From Candidatus Thalassarchaeaceae archaeon (lineage in GTDB: Archaea; Thermoplasmatota; Poseidoniia; Poseidoniales; Thalassarchaeaceae): 30,091 nucleotides of DNA. Shown in pieces: positions 1-8,569 of the stretch. Position 1 is the first letter of the stretch. Every line of letters begins with the position of its first letter. A program made the position numbers and the translations under genes. The notes under the pieces are model-generated. The model saw nothing but the letters and a program-made list of their open reading frames with translations. It did no database searches and was not told the origin of the DNA. The stretch is taken from positions 1-30,091 of the forward strand of contig JASLKO010000060.1 in NCBI GenBank assembly GCA_030747475.1, in the 5' to 3' direction.

Positions 1-1
1 C

Positions 2-223
2 AGCCTCCATGTTTTTGAGGCCGCTCACAGCCTTTCTTCGAGTGAAATAAAGGTGGCATTGATGGGCCATGGTCCTGGTGGAGATTGGACACGAATCCAT
101 GCGCCATTGCTCAAACAATCACTTGTCTATACGACTCTCGATCGAGATTATTCTCTAGTCAAGCGCGGTCAAATCAATATCAATGATTTGCGCACTGCCT
201 GGGGCGTTCTAGAATACGAGTAA
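2..223 (+). CDS. aroD: 3-dehydroquinate dehydratase, type I (C-terminal part)
   Basis: This is the 3' end of a gene that enters from the left edge; 73 codons are visible before a TAA stop. The tail resembles the end of type I 3-dehydroquinate dehydratase, the shikimate-pathway enzyme that converts 3-dehydroquinate to 3-dehydroshikimate through a Schiff-base lysine. Visible pieces are VALMGHGPGGDWTRIHAPLL, matching the family's SMG-x-x-G-x-x-SR segment with its substrate-binding arginine, then SLVYTTL, then KRGQININDLR, matching the late G-Q...LR segment with the active-site-loop glutamine. The catalytic His and Lys would lie upstream of the window, so they cannot be checked. The stop codon abuts the stop of the convergent gene on the other strand with no spacer. 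The family call is from motif recall only. Confidence 0.65.
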   Translation, partial: SLHVFEAAHSLSSSEIKVALMGHGPGGDWTRIHAPLLKQSLVYTTLDRDYSLVKRGQININDLRTAWGVLEYE

Positions 224-1201
224 TCACTGAGTTGGTGGATTACTCGGAACGATGTCTTCCTGAGCCTTTTCTGGGCTCGTGTCGAGGTGTACCATCATGT
301 CACCGCCGCTTACATCCATATCTGAAATTCCGGCTTTCATGTAGCGATTGTGAATGAGGAATGGTGAGGCAATGAATCCAAGAAGCCCTCCACAGCAACA
401 GCACTTCACTGTCCAATTGGGCAGAGTTGTCCGCTCTTCGACATTCACAGTCAGATCTACGCTATAGTTCGATTTTTGAGATGGTGCGTCGTAGTCTCGA
501 ATGTTGTTCCACGATTCAATCATTAGGAACATGGTCCGCTGTTGCGCATCATTGTCCCAAATCGAATAACTCTGTTCCTCATGATCCAACGCGACTGAAA
601 AATCAACTTGGTCCAATTTTTCATAGGCATGAACATCTCGAAAAGGTTGCCAGATAATCAAAGTCTGCAACCAAGGTGAAGAATGTGCAATGTCATCCCT
701 CATTCCATCCCAATCATTGTGTCTTGAATCAAAGTCCCATTTGTATTGATTAAAATCATCTTCTTGCATCAAATATACGTCCACAACTGGTTCAACATCC
801 GAGTTGTTCAGTGGTTGCACGTCAACAGAAATTGTGTATTTCCAACCGGTTGTCAATTTCATCCGCGCCCCTATTGCCGAATCATTTTTCAAAACAAAAG
901 ATGTACTAAACGAAGTACTTAGGGAACACAATTCGGCATATGTGATTTCATTTCGATCATCTTCATCCCTTTCCCCCCAAGCGTCATCTTCACCAAGGTA
1001 TCCACTGTTGGTTAGTTCAAAATCTTCGATCAGGTGAACTTCTTCGGGGTTTGTGACAATTGTGTCTGTGGCTGCATTACAATTTAACGCAGCAGAGGCA
1101 TTTGGTGAGAATTCAAATCCCATTTCGTAGGAAATCACGGAAAGCAGTGGTAGCATCAACATCGTGACTGCAAGGGTCGACAGCAACCCTCTACGAATCA
1201 C
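224..1201 (-). CDS. Secreted/membrane-anchored protein of unknown function with CCCC motif
   Basis: I do not recognise this 325-residue protein. It begins with a GTG codon preceded by GGTGA about six bases upstream, just after the stop of the upstream metalloprotease gene, so the two are probably co-transcribed. The N-terminus is a signal peptide or membrane anchor (hydrophobic residues about 5-24 after MIRRG). A polar, acidic, Trp/Asp-rich domain of about 230 residues follows and is probably outside the cell. Near the C-terminus four consecutive cysteines (residues 267-270) precede a hydrophobic stretch (GLLGFIASPFLI), then a 45-residue tail. The topology suggests an extracytoplasmic domain held by a C-terminal membrane helix, with the cysteines at the membrane face. 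Pairing with the metalloprotease suggests a partner or accessory subunit, which is inference. Confidence 0.7.
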   Translation of the reverse strand: MIRRGLLSTLAVTMLMLPLLSVISYEMGFEFSPNASAALNCNAATDTIVTNPEEVHLIEDFELTNSGYLGEDDAWGERDEDDRNEITYAELCSLSTSFSTSFVLKNDSAIGARMKLTTGWKYTISVDVQPLNNSDVEPVVDVYLMQEDDFNQYKWDFDSRHNDWDGMRDDIAHSSPWLQTLIIWQPFRDVHAYEKLDQVDFSVALDHEEQSYSIWDNDAQQRTMFLMIESWNNIRDYDAPSQKSNYSVDLTVNVEERTTLPNWTVKCCCCGGLLGFIASPFLIHNRYMKAGISDMDVSGGDMMVHLDTSPEKAQEDIVPSNPPTQ

Positions 1202-1205
1202 GAAA

Positions 1206-4200
1206 TCACCGCCGGCGTCTACTGGTCACCGGTCGTACATAACCTGAATTTTTACTTCTTCGATCATCTCTCGTCAAGTGCGACGGTTTGGGTGGTGGGG
1301 CGTGTTGGTCCATGCCGAGGATTCCACCTTCGGTGTGAACCTCAGCAACGTCGTATGTGCTGGCGGCCTCTTCGGCTTCGACTTCAATTTCTTCCGGTTC
1401 ACGCATGACCAACCAACCTAAGGTAAGTACAAGGGCGATTAGAATGATGATGTACAAACTACCAGAATCGGTCGATGGTAGCAAATCTTTCCATGACAAA
1501 TCACCAAGCACATCTTCCTCTTCATCTAGATCTCGTACGACGACATCATAGGACACAATTGTACAAACATTGGTGTCGTCACATACCTTCAAAATGACGA
1601 CATATTCACCCGTCTCATTCCATTGGGCATCGACACGAGCAGAAATGGCATTGGTAACCCAATCATCATTGAAATTTCCATTTTCATCAGCATCTATGCT
1701 GTCATCTAAGTCCCACCAGTATGTTAATTTTGAATTGATTTCAACATCGCGATCATTGTTTGGAATTCCATCGTTATCTGAATCAACTTGTGTATCGTCA
1801 TCTCGCCAAGCCAGCGTCCCTGAGATCATGTCGATATCTTCAGCAATGGCTCCTAGACTACTCAATGATCCTTGGTAAGTATAGCCCTCTCCAAGGACAG
1901 TTTCAGATATGATTGATGGTGCACTTGAAACCCATATTCCAATCGTTGTAGAATTGCTATCGCCCGTCCCAAATCCATCTTTCACAGACAGTGTGACCGT
2001 GTAATATCCTGGGTTTTCAAAGACATGCCATGCGTCATTTTCATGGGAGGGGGGGGATGCATCTCCCCAATCCCAAGTCGTGTCAACAATTCCATTCCAG
2101 TCTGGTTGACCTTGGTTTGGGTTTTCCATGCCATCAAAGGCGGCATCCATGTCTCGGGATCCAGCAGAGGAAAATCGTAGAACTGTACCGGGTGCAACGA
2201 AAATGTCACCGTTTTCTGTGAACGACTGTTTCCACGTATAGGCGGAGAAATTCGTTCCAGGGATGGTCACAACCTCTCCATTTAACCAAGCTTCACTTAC
2301 TGAAAGAACAGGCATTGGCAATGGATTTTCAATGTGTACCGTGTAACTCTTTGGCAACGATTCAAGGCCGCGCTCATCTGTGACAATCAGGGTGATCGTG
2401 TATATGCCTGGTTCATCGAAAACATGGTTCACTTGGTTGTTTGTAATCGGGTCTTCAATGCCCGTAATGGTCCAATTGTGACTCATATTTCCAGAGTTTC
2501 CATCTGGGTCAAATGATGAAGACATGAAGTTGTATACCGTGTTGGTTGTTCCATCTGCAGGCCTTGGGAAAATGGCAACTGGGCGTTGATTGAGCACCTC
2601 AATTCTCAAAATTGTCCAACTTACATCTCCGGCATCGTCGATTGCATATGCGGACACATTCTTCCATCCAGGTGTAGCCCATGCTGGCAATGGATTTTCA
2701 TCCGTACTGTGGTTGTCCATGAATGGTGAAGACATTGTGACAATGCCGCCATCAAAGTTGACATTTTCATCAAACCACCAATCGGTCGCCACAATGGTCC
2801 CATCATCATCAGTGAAAACAGTCGGCAACGATAGAGGGGTCAGTGTCGTGGTTTGCAAGTCTTCGTACCAAATTTGTCTAGGGACGCGATTTAGAATCAA
2901 AATAGTCACTGACATGTTCGCGATGTGTGTGCCATCATCAACATACAATGTCAGGTTGTATGGTGTACCATTTGATGATCCAATGTCCCATTCATGGGAT
3001 ACATCATACAGTCCCTGACCACTCAGGATTGTTCCATCGCCAAAGTCCCATGTAAATGTCAATTGGTTGAGGGGAACGTTGTCGTCTGTTCTCGCCGCGG
3101 AGAATTGAACACGCTGGGAGGTGAGCAATGTGTAGGGGTCTGTGATTGTAGTGGGGGGTGACCCAACATCAATCGAAGGGACAGGAACTTCCGTATCATT
3201 GACACTAATTTCCCAAGTTTGCGATGGGCTGACCGCGCCACCTTGGTCAACGACACTGAGTGTGACATTGTACATCCCTGGGGTTTGCCATGCTCGCAAT
3301 GGATCTTTGAGACCTGATCCAGCCAATCCATCACCGAAGTCCCAATTGTAACCGACAGGTGTTTCATTGTGGCTGAATGATTCATTGGTCATTCCTAGGC
3401 CCCATAGATCATATCCTGCGCCGAAGAATTGCAACGGTAACCATGTTTGAGTTGCATTTGCTGCCGCTCCACCTTCTGCAATTGGTTCCATATTTGTGAG
3501 TGTAAGTGGCAATGTCAAGGCTTCATCAACGATTTCGCCAATTTGGTTTCGCATGGTGAAATGCAAGGTCCAATCTCCATCCCATGGTGGTGTGTACCAG
3601 ATTGTGTTGTTGACGGGAACACTATTGCCTGCTTCAAGAGAGAATTCCAATGAATCATGTAGTGTATTGTTCTCATAGGCTTTGACTTCAATGTCTAGGA
3701 CTTCGTAGAAGGCCGAGGATGTGACTTCAATAGTTGCTTCTACAGTATCGATATCCCCATTTTCATCTCGGTCGGTTGTGAATTCTTGAGCGACAGTTAT
3801 CTGGGCTGGTTGGGTAATCAGTCCAGCCATTACATCAAATGAAGCGATAGGATATTCTGTTCCACCTGGGAAGTTGCAATTTGGACTGGTATAGTCGCAG
3901 TCATCAACTGAACTTTCATACCAAACGATGAGATATACATCGTCAGTTACATTGCCAAAACTCGGAATCAATGCTGTTCCGATACCTGTCATCGGGTCGA
4001 ATCGCAATCGATCCATTGACCAAGTTCCTGCTGCTGCATTGTGAGTGAGTGTGGTCGCTGCAAAACCAAGTTCAGAAGGCTGAATCATAATGTTGAGCGG
4101 TGCTCCAGTACCATCTTTGAATCTGAATGCATGGACGCCCCACCCTTCAATGTCATGGGGTCCACTTTGCCACATACTACCCCAATTGAGGTTCGAACCA

Positions 4201-5345
4201 GACAATTGTAATCGACAGAATTGGCTGCCACCACACGTTTCGTACATGTCGATATTGTTGAGGCCAAATTCAGCTTGAGTCGCGTGGTCAAGGGTGATTG
4301 ATGCTGTAAAATTCGCAAAAATATCAGTCATCGTTGTTCCAATAGGAGTCCCACTGGGACCCAAGGTTTGAGCAAGGTCTTCGATGCCACTGCCTCCGGT
4401 CAGTGTATCGGTGACAAGTTGTCGGATGGCTGATCCGCCTCCGAGGTTGTCGGCCAAGAACAACATGAACATGAATCCGGCTCCATAGTCGCCCAAGCGC
4501 TGATTCCACCATCTGACAGATGCACTTGCGTTTTGTGTCCACGCATTGGCGTGTCCGATAACTGCATTTGATGCTCCAAAGCAAAGGAATGCGGCCATGT
4601 CTGCATTGCCCTCGTCAATCCAGATGAACTCAAATGGGTCTCTGGCATTGTGCAAAAGGTGCTCGAATTCGTGAGATAGGATTGTATTTCTCCAAGACAA
4701 ATCATCGATGTCAACATAGATGACTTCTCGTGTTGCCGACATACTCGGCATGAAGTATCCACCAATGTTCGATCCACCATCGATGGCATAAATGACGATC
4801 TCAATCTGACAATTATTGTCTACATCGGGTGCATTTCCAAAATAATTCGAATTGGTGGGGTAAATTGTTGTCTCCCAAGTCGAGCCGATATTGTTCAGTG
4901 TGGTCGAGGATACAGATTGACCATTTTCAATCAGTATTGCAGAATTGGTTGTGACGTGCATTGCAGACACTTGGATTTGCCCTCCAGTTGTTTGAACAGT
5001 ACCGGTCTGTCCAGTCGTCCACGCATTTTCACAAGCCCTGGCAGTTGATTTTGCACTGCTAGCTGGTTGTTCAAATGGCAAGAATAATTCTGGATAGCCA
5101 TCGTCGACCCATTGCTGTTTTAGATGCCTCGTGGCACTGTAGATGAATTCGCCTTCTTCACCCGCAAAAAGGTAGGGTTTGGCATTGGTTTGGAGGTCTA
5201 AACCATCGAGTCCATACGCCAATCCAACCGCCGCATCTTCGACTGGTTCCGCCCCGTCCTCACTTGCCGCTGCAAGGGGGGTCCAAGAGGCCAGAATCAT
5301 CAGTGAAACCAATAGCAAACTTAGTTGTCGATTGTTTGAGGACAT
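1206..5345 (-). CDS. Cell-surface zinc metalloprotease with PKD-like domains and C-terminal membrane anchor
   Basis: The protein has 1379 residues from the ATG at 5345. This start is preferred over an upstream in-frame codon because it directly precedes a clean signal peptide (SLLLVSLMILASWTPLAAA) and has GGGGT a few bases upstream. A catalytic region carries HEFEH at residues 225-229 followed by WIDEG, with Glu245 as a likely third zinc ligand, as in gluzincin/M30-like proteases. PKD-like beta-sandwich domains follow, marked by WDFGDG near residues 668 and 767, WDWGD near 1090 and several more diverged copies to about 1270. A membrane helix (about 1296-1314) and a cytoplasmic tail ending in RRRR close the protein. 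It is expected to be exported and anchored, degrading proteins at the cell surface. The metalloprotease call is good; the exact peptidase family is uncertain. It heads a two-gene operon with the gene at 224-1201. Confidence 0.82.
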   Translation of the reverse strand: MSSNNRQLSLLLVSLMILASWTPLAAASEDGAEPVEDAAVGLAYGLDGLDLQTNAKPYLFAGEEGEFIYSATRHLKQQWVDDGYPELFLPFEQPASSAKSTARACENAWTTGQTGTVQTTGGQIQVSAMHVTTNSAILIENGQSVSSTTLNNIGSTWETTIYPTNSNYFGNAPDVDNNCQIEIVIYAIDGGSNIGGYFMPSMSATREVIYVDIDDLSWRNTILSHEFEHLLHNARDPFEFIWIDEGNADMAAFLCFGASNAVIGHANAWTQNASASVRWWNQRLGDYGAGFMFMLFLADNLGGGSAIRQLVTDTLTGGSGIEDLAQTLGPSGTPIGTTMTDIFANFTASITLDHATQAEFGLNNIDMYETCGGSQFCRLQLSGSNLNWGSMWQSGPHDIEGWGVHAFRFKDGTGAPLNIMIQPSELGFAATTLTHNAAAGTWSMDRLRFDPMTGIGTALIPSFGNVTDDVYLIVWYESSVDDCDYTSPNCNFPGGTEYPIASFDVMAGLITQPAQITVAQEFTTDRDENGDIDTVEATIEVTSSAFYEVLDIEVKAYENNTLHDSLEFSLEAGNSVPVNNTIWYTPPWDGDWTLHFTMRNQIGEIVDEALTLPLTLTNMEPIAEGGAAANATQTWLPLQFFGAGYDLWGLGMTNESFSHNETPVGYNWDFGDGLAGSGLKDPLRAWQTPGMYNVTLSVVDQGGAVSPSQTWEISVNDTEVPVPSIDVGSPPTTITDPYTLLTSQRVQFSAARTDDNVPLNQLTFTWDFGDGTILSGQGLYDVSHEWDIGSSNGTPYNLTLYVDDGTHIANMSVTILILNRVPRQIWYEDLQTTTLTPLSLPTVFTDDDGTIVATDWWFDENVNFDGGIVTMSSPFMDNHSTDENPLPAWATPGWKNVSAYAIDDAGDVSWTILRIEVLNQRPVAIFPRPADGTTNTVYNFMSSSFDPDGNSGNMSHNWTITGIEDPITNNQVNHVFDEPGIYTITLIVTDERGLESLPKSYTVHIENPLPMPVLSVSEAWLNGEVVTIPGTNFSAYTWKQSFTENGDIFVAPGTVLRFSSAGSRDMDAAFDGMENPNQGQPDWNGIVDTTWDWGDASPPSHENDAWHVFENPGYYTVTLSVKDGFGTGDSNSTTIGIWVSSAPSIISETVLGEGYTYQGSLSSLGAIAEDIDMISGTLAWRDDDTQVDSDNDGIPNNDRDVEINSKLTYWWDLDDSIDADENGNFNDDWVTNAISARVDAQWNETGEYVVILKVCDDTNVCTIVSYDVVVRDLDEEEDVLGDLSWKDLLPSTDSGSLYIIILIALVLTLGWLVMREPEEIEVEAEEAASTYDVAEVHTEGGILGMDQHAPPPKPSHLTRDDRRSKNSGYVRPVTSRRRR

Positions 5346-5429
5346 ATGGTTACCCCGCGGAAACACTACGTGTTCCGCGTTGACTTGAACCGAGCAGGTA
5401 TTTAACACAAGGTGGAGCATTGTTCATAC
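5346..5429. promoter_or_regulatory. Divergent promoter region with shared TATA-like element and imperfect palindrome
   Basis: This gap separates the divergent metalloprotease and glutaminyl cyclase genes. TATTTAA at 5399-5405 reads TTAAATA on the minus strand, a good archaeal TATA box. Its centre is 28 bp from the ATG at 5430, which fits a leaderless plus-strand transcript. On the minus strand it would start RNA near 5375, giving a leader of about 30 nt with GGGGT before the ATG at 5345. An inverted repeat at 5356-5379 (arms CGCGGAAACAC and GTGTTCCGCG, one extra A, loop TAC) lies at the predicted minus-strand start. It could be an operator or a leader hairpin. Promoter function is inferred from sequence only. 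Confidence 0.55.
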
Positions 5430-6434
5430 ATGCTCAGGGGCCGTGGCGTGATTGCGATATTTATCGCGGCCCTTTTTTGCACCTTATCTACGTCCAATAT
5501 CGGGGCGCAAGAAGGTGATTCGGCCTATGTTCGAGCCGAGTCTTTGGTCGTGGTCGAACACGACAATTTTTCACACGATTCTGATGCCTATACTCAAGGT
5601 CTAGAATTCTACCAGGGCCGCTTATTTGAATCGACGGGATTGAGGGGGAATTCATCCCTTCGTGAAGTGAATCTCTCAACAGGTGAAGTCATTCGTTCGA
5701 TCGACTTGGACGAGAGTGAGTTCGGAGAGGGCATCACCTTTGTCGGGGGTGACATCATTCAACTTACGTGGCAATCGGAAGTGGCCTATCGATATGATGT
5801 GGATACCTTCGAAGTCATCGCGAATTATACCTATGACGGGGAAGGTTGGGGATTGGCATATGATGGGGAATATCTCATCATGTCAAATGGTTCCAATGTT
5901 TTGCAATTTAGAAATGCCTCAACATTCGAACTTGTTTCGACCATTAACGTCACACTGAACAACGAATCCCTTTCGAATCTGAATGAGTTGGAATATTGGG
6001 ATGGATTGTTGTACGCAAATATCTATCATCGCGAAGAAATTGTCGCCATCGACATTTCCAGTGGTGTCGTGGTTCTACATATCGATGCGAGTGGATTGAA
6101 AACCCCTGGGGGTGAAGTTCTGAATGGCATCGCTTTTGATGCCACAACTCAATCACTGTGGATTACTGGGAAATATTGGTCAAAAATGTACAATATCACA
6201 TTTATTGAACCCACAATCCCACCTACACCAGATTCTGATACAGACAATATTTCTGCCGAAACTCCACTACAAGAAATCAATTCAGTATATTCTACGGTGA
6301 TTTTGGCGATATTGTTGATATCTGTACCTGTGCTTCTAATTTTGGATATCAATAATCGGCAAAAGGACACTGGCATTGGCATGAACTTGAAGGACGGCGG
6401 GCACAACCCAACTGATGCGGGGGTGCCGAAATGA
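5430..6434 (+). CDS. Glutaminyl-peptide cyclotransferase (glutamine cyclotransferase, beta-propeller type), membrane-anchored
   Basis: This is a 334-residue member of the glutamine cyclotransferase family (PF05096-like; EC 2.3.2.5), which turns N-terminal glutamine of exported proteins into pyroglutamate. Family signatures occur in order: YTQGLEF, ESTGLRGNSSLREV, GEGITF, QLTW, EGWGLAYDG, LNELEYWDGLLYANIY, LNGIAFD and ITGKYW. A signal peptide (residues about 1-26, ending NIGA before Gln27) and a C-terminal membrane helix (about 288-307) place the five-bladed propeller outside the cell. I chose the ATG at 5430 because it starts the signal peptide and lies 28 bp from a TATA-like element; a GTG at 5412 is an in-frame alternative. 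The stop overlaps the next start (ATGA), so it heads an operon. The C-terminal anchor is unusual compared with the soluble plant and bacterial enzymes I know. Confidence 0.9.
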   Translation: MLRGRGVIAIFIAALFCTLSTSNIGAQEGDSAYVRAESLVVVEHDNFSHDSDAYTQGLEFYQGRLFESTGLRGNSSLREVNLSTGEVIRSIDLDESEFGEGITFVGGDIIQLTWQSEVAYRYDVDTFEVIANYTYDGEGWGLAYDGEYLIMSNGSNVLQFRNASTFELVSTINVTLNNESLSNLNELEYWDGLLYANIYHREEIVAIDISSGVVVLHIDASGLKTPGGEVLNGIAFDATTQSLWITGKYWSKMYNITFIEPTIPPTPDSDTDNISAETPLQEINSVYSTVILAILLISVPVLLILDINNRQKDTGIGMNLKDGGHNPTDAGVPK

Positions 6435-7207
6435 GTGACGATGATGACTTGGTTGTTCGTTTAGATCCGGATGATGAAGTTGAAGCTGCGGTACACCGTG
6501 AATCCGCCGATGATGCGCTTGAATGGTCTGCAAATGTTGCCATTGCGTTGATTGTCGCAGGTTCATTGCTTGGACTTTGGTTTGGCATCCTGCTTTTCGC
6601 AGCAGACCCACAAGATGTTCTTGAAAATCCATTGTTCGCGGATGAAGACAAGGCATCGGTAAATGGCCAAATATTGCTTGCATATGATGCTGAAAATGGC
6701 ACTGGTGGCGAACCTGTAGAAGGGGTTCTTGTCGTGTTGCTAAACATCGATGATTCTCCATCAAGCCATGAAGCATATACCGACCGAGATGGCCGTTTTA
6801 AAATACCAGATGTCCCTCAAAATTCATACATCCTAAAGGTCAGTGAAATCGATTACAAAGTCATTCGTACCACATTCATCCCGGGGGACCAAGCCATTCT
6901 ATCTCTCACATTGACGCCTGGTGAAGGTATCCTCGAGGAAGACTTGCGTCGAGATACACATCTCGAGAGTGCGGTATTATTGGCATCTGTCGTGGCATCA
7001 TTGACTGTGATTTCAGCTCTATTCGGACTTGTTGGGGTGGCCGAAGCCCGACGTGGAAAGCACTACCGGAGGACACAATATTTGTGCGGACTGGCATTGT
7101 TCAGTCGCGGTGGAATTTTCATCGGCCCGCTGCTCATCCTTGCGGGGATGGGAATGCTTTCAGCGACAAAGCATCAGTTCGAAGATGCCGCTGAAGACAA
7201 CAAGTGA
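6431..7207 (+). CDS. Three-helix membrane protein with extracytoplasmic carboxypeptidase-regulatory-like domain
   Basis: The protein has 258 residues and its ATG overlaps the cyclotransferase stop by four bases, so the two are translationally coupled. An acidic N-terminal tail precedes a membrane helix at about 33-58. A beta-sandwich of about 90 residues (76-165) resembles the carboxypeptidase-regulatory-like/transthyretin-like fold: VNGQILLAYD, then PVEGVLVVLL, then TDRDGRFKIPDVP and YILKVS. Helices at about 182-205 and 224-245 flank a basic loop (EARRGKHYRR) that should be cytoplasmic. Such domains usually act in folding, adhesion or ligand binding at the cell surface. No catalytic residues are visible and I cannot name a function. 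The context, between a secreted-protein modifying enzyme and thymidylate kinase, gives no clear pathway. Confidence 0.75.
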   Translation: MSDDDDLVVRLDPDDEVEAAVHRESADDALEWSANVAIALIVAGSLLGLWFGILLFAADPQDVLENPLFADEDKASVNGQILLAYDAENGTGGEPVEGVLVVLLNIDDSPSSHEAYTDRDGRFKIPDVPQNSYILKVSEIDYKVIRTTFIPGDQAILSLTLTPGEGILEEDLRRDTHLESAVLLASVVASLTVISALFGLVGVAEARRGKHYRRTQYLCGLALFSRGGIFIGPLLILAGMGMLSATKHQFEDAAEDNK

Positions 7208-7216
7208 GGTGCGACG

Positions 7217-8569
7217 ATGTACCTGATTACCATAGAGGGTGGCGATGGTTCCGGAAAGGGATTGGCCACACAAATGATCGCTGAAATTCTCCAACAAGAA
7301 TTCACGTTTTCAGGTGTTGATGTCACCGCAGAACCTCGAAGGGATGCTGAACTTGGACTCTTGGCAGTCGAAGCTGTTCGAACCGGTGAAGCGGGGCCTG
7401 TACGTGAAGCGGTGTATTTTGCAGCAGATCGAATGGATCATTCACACACTTGGATTCGCCCCCGTTTGAGCCAAGGTCGTGCGGTTGTAAGTGAACGAAA
7501 TGTACATTCATCATTGGTATACCAGGGTGTCGTCGGTGATTTGGGTATTGAAGAAGTGGCACAAATGAATGCGGCTGCTATGATTCCAGACCTTTGCATA
7601 TGGGTCGATTGTGACCCAGAGATGGCGTTAAATCGAATATCAGATGGTACGCTAAAACTTTCAATTTCATCTCGGACAGATGACACCGAATATTTTGAAA
7701 CCGATGCGTACCAGGTTCGAATCCGCCAAGGATATCACGATTTATTGGGTGGGGTGGTGCCCATGCCTGAGCCATTTGATGCCGGACGAGTTGTCGGTCC
7801 AGTCATCAATGATGGCACAAAAGAGCAATTCCGGAAGAAATTGCAAATTGAAATCAGAAAATTTTTGCATGAACGACCAAAACCCCTCAACGTCCCTCCT
7901 GAGGAAGTTGAATTGTACATGCTTACTGCTGCAATGGACTCACAAAAAGGTCAGACAACACTTGATGTATTGTCAACCAAACCGGCACGAAGCAACCATG
8001 ATTGGTTGGGTGGGGACAAACCTTGGGAAGTCGTTCGCGAAGCCTCAAAACTGTATACTGAGGTCGTTGATTCTAAAGATGCCCCGTCGCGGATGGATGT
8101 TCCACAAGACCCTCTCAGTCACCCTGTGTTGTCTATTTTAGGCACCCTTTCACTGCTCCCTGCGGCTGAAATTTCAGAGATACGGCATTGGCTTGGCCCT
8201 GTGAGAATGGTCACTGAACGCCACACCCATCGGATGGTGAAATTTTTTGATGAACAATCTGATTGGGTGCGTGTTCATCGGCCATTGATCGGACACGATG
8301 CATCTCGAACAGAATTACGTCCTGATTGGCAGGCCTTTGGCCGAGTCGGTTTGGCAATTTGGCCATTGAAGGAGGCCCTTTCGGAATGGAAGCGCACGCA
8401 TGAAAAATCATCTTGGAAACATGGTCTAAGTGCCGTCATTCCTTCCAATTTAGATGCTGCAAATTCTTGCATCGCTCGACTGGGGATTCTTGGTTCTGGA
8501 AAAGCTGAACTCACACCACCAACCACTCATGATGCACTGATTGATTGGTGGCAAAATGGTGCGGCCTAA
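7217..8569 (+). CDS. tmk: Thymidylate kinase with a ~230-residue C-terminal extension of unknown function
   Basis: The protein has 450 residues, about twice the usual length of dTMP kinase (about 200-215). The first half is clearly TMK: P-loop GGDGSGKG near residue 8, AEPRRDAELG at the REPGG-like dTMP-binding position, FAADRMDH, SERNVHSSLVYQG at the DR(Y/H)-x-x-S segment, then SSRTDDTEYFE and RQGYHDL. The family aspartate of the DR(Y/H) motif appears as Glu and the aromatic residue as Asn, a departure worth noting. Residues from about 226 to the end (starting EVELYMLTAAMD; later EIRHWLGPVRMV and ALIDWWQNG) match nothing I recognise. A strong Shine-Dalgarno (GAGGTG at 7206-7211, five bases before ATG) fixes the start, nine bases after the previous gene. 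It makes dTDP from dTMP for DNA synthesis. The stop abuts the convergent gene's stop. Confidence 0.85.
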   Translation: MYLITIEGGDGSGKGLATQMIAEILQQEFTFSGVDVTAEPRRDAELGLLAVEAVRTGEAGPVREAVYFAADRMDHSHTWIRPRLSQGRAVVSERNVHSSLVYQGVVGDLGIEEVAQMNAAAMIPDLCIWVDCDPEMALNRISDGTLKLSISSRTDDTEYFETDAYQVRIRQGYHDLLGGVVPMPEPFDAGRVVGPVINDGTKEQFRKKLQIEIRKFLHERPKPLNVPPEEVELYMLTAAMDSQKGQTTLDVLSTKPARSNHDWLGGDKPWEVVREASKLYTEVVDSKDAPSRMDVPQDPLSHPVLSILGTLSLLPAAEISEIRHWLGPVRMVTERHTHRMVKFFDEQSDWVRVHRPLIGHDASRTELRPDWQAFGRVGLAIWPLKEALSEWKRTHEKSSWKHGLSAVIPSNLDAANSCIARLGILGSGKAELTPPTTHDALIDWWQNGAA

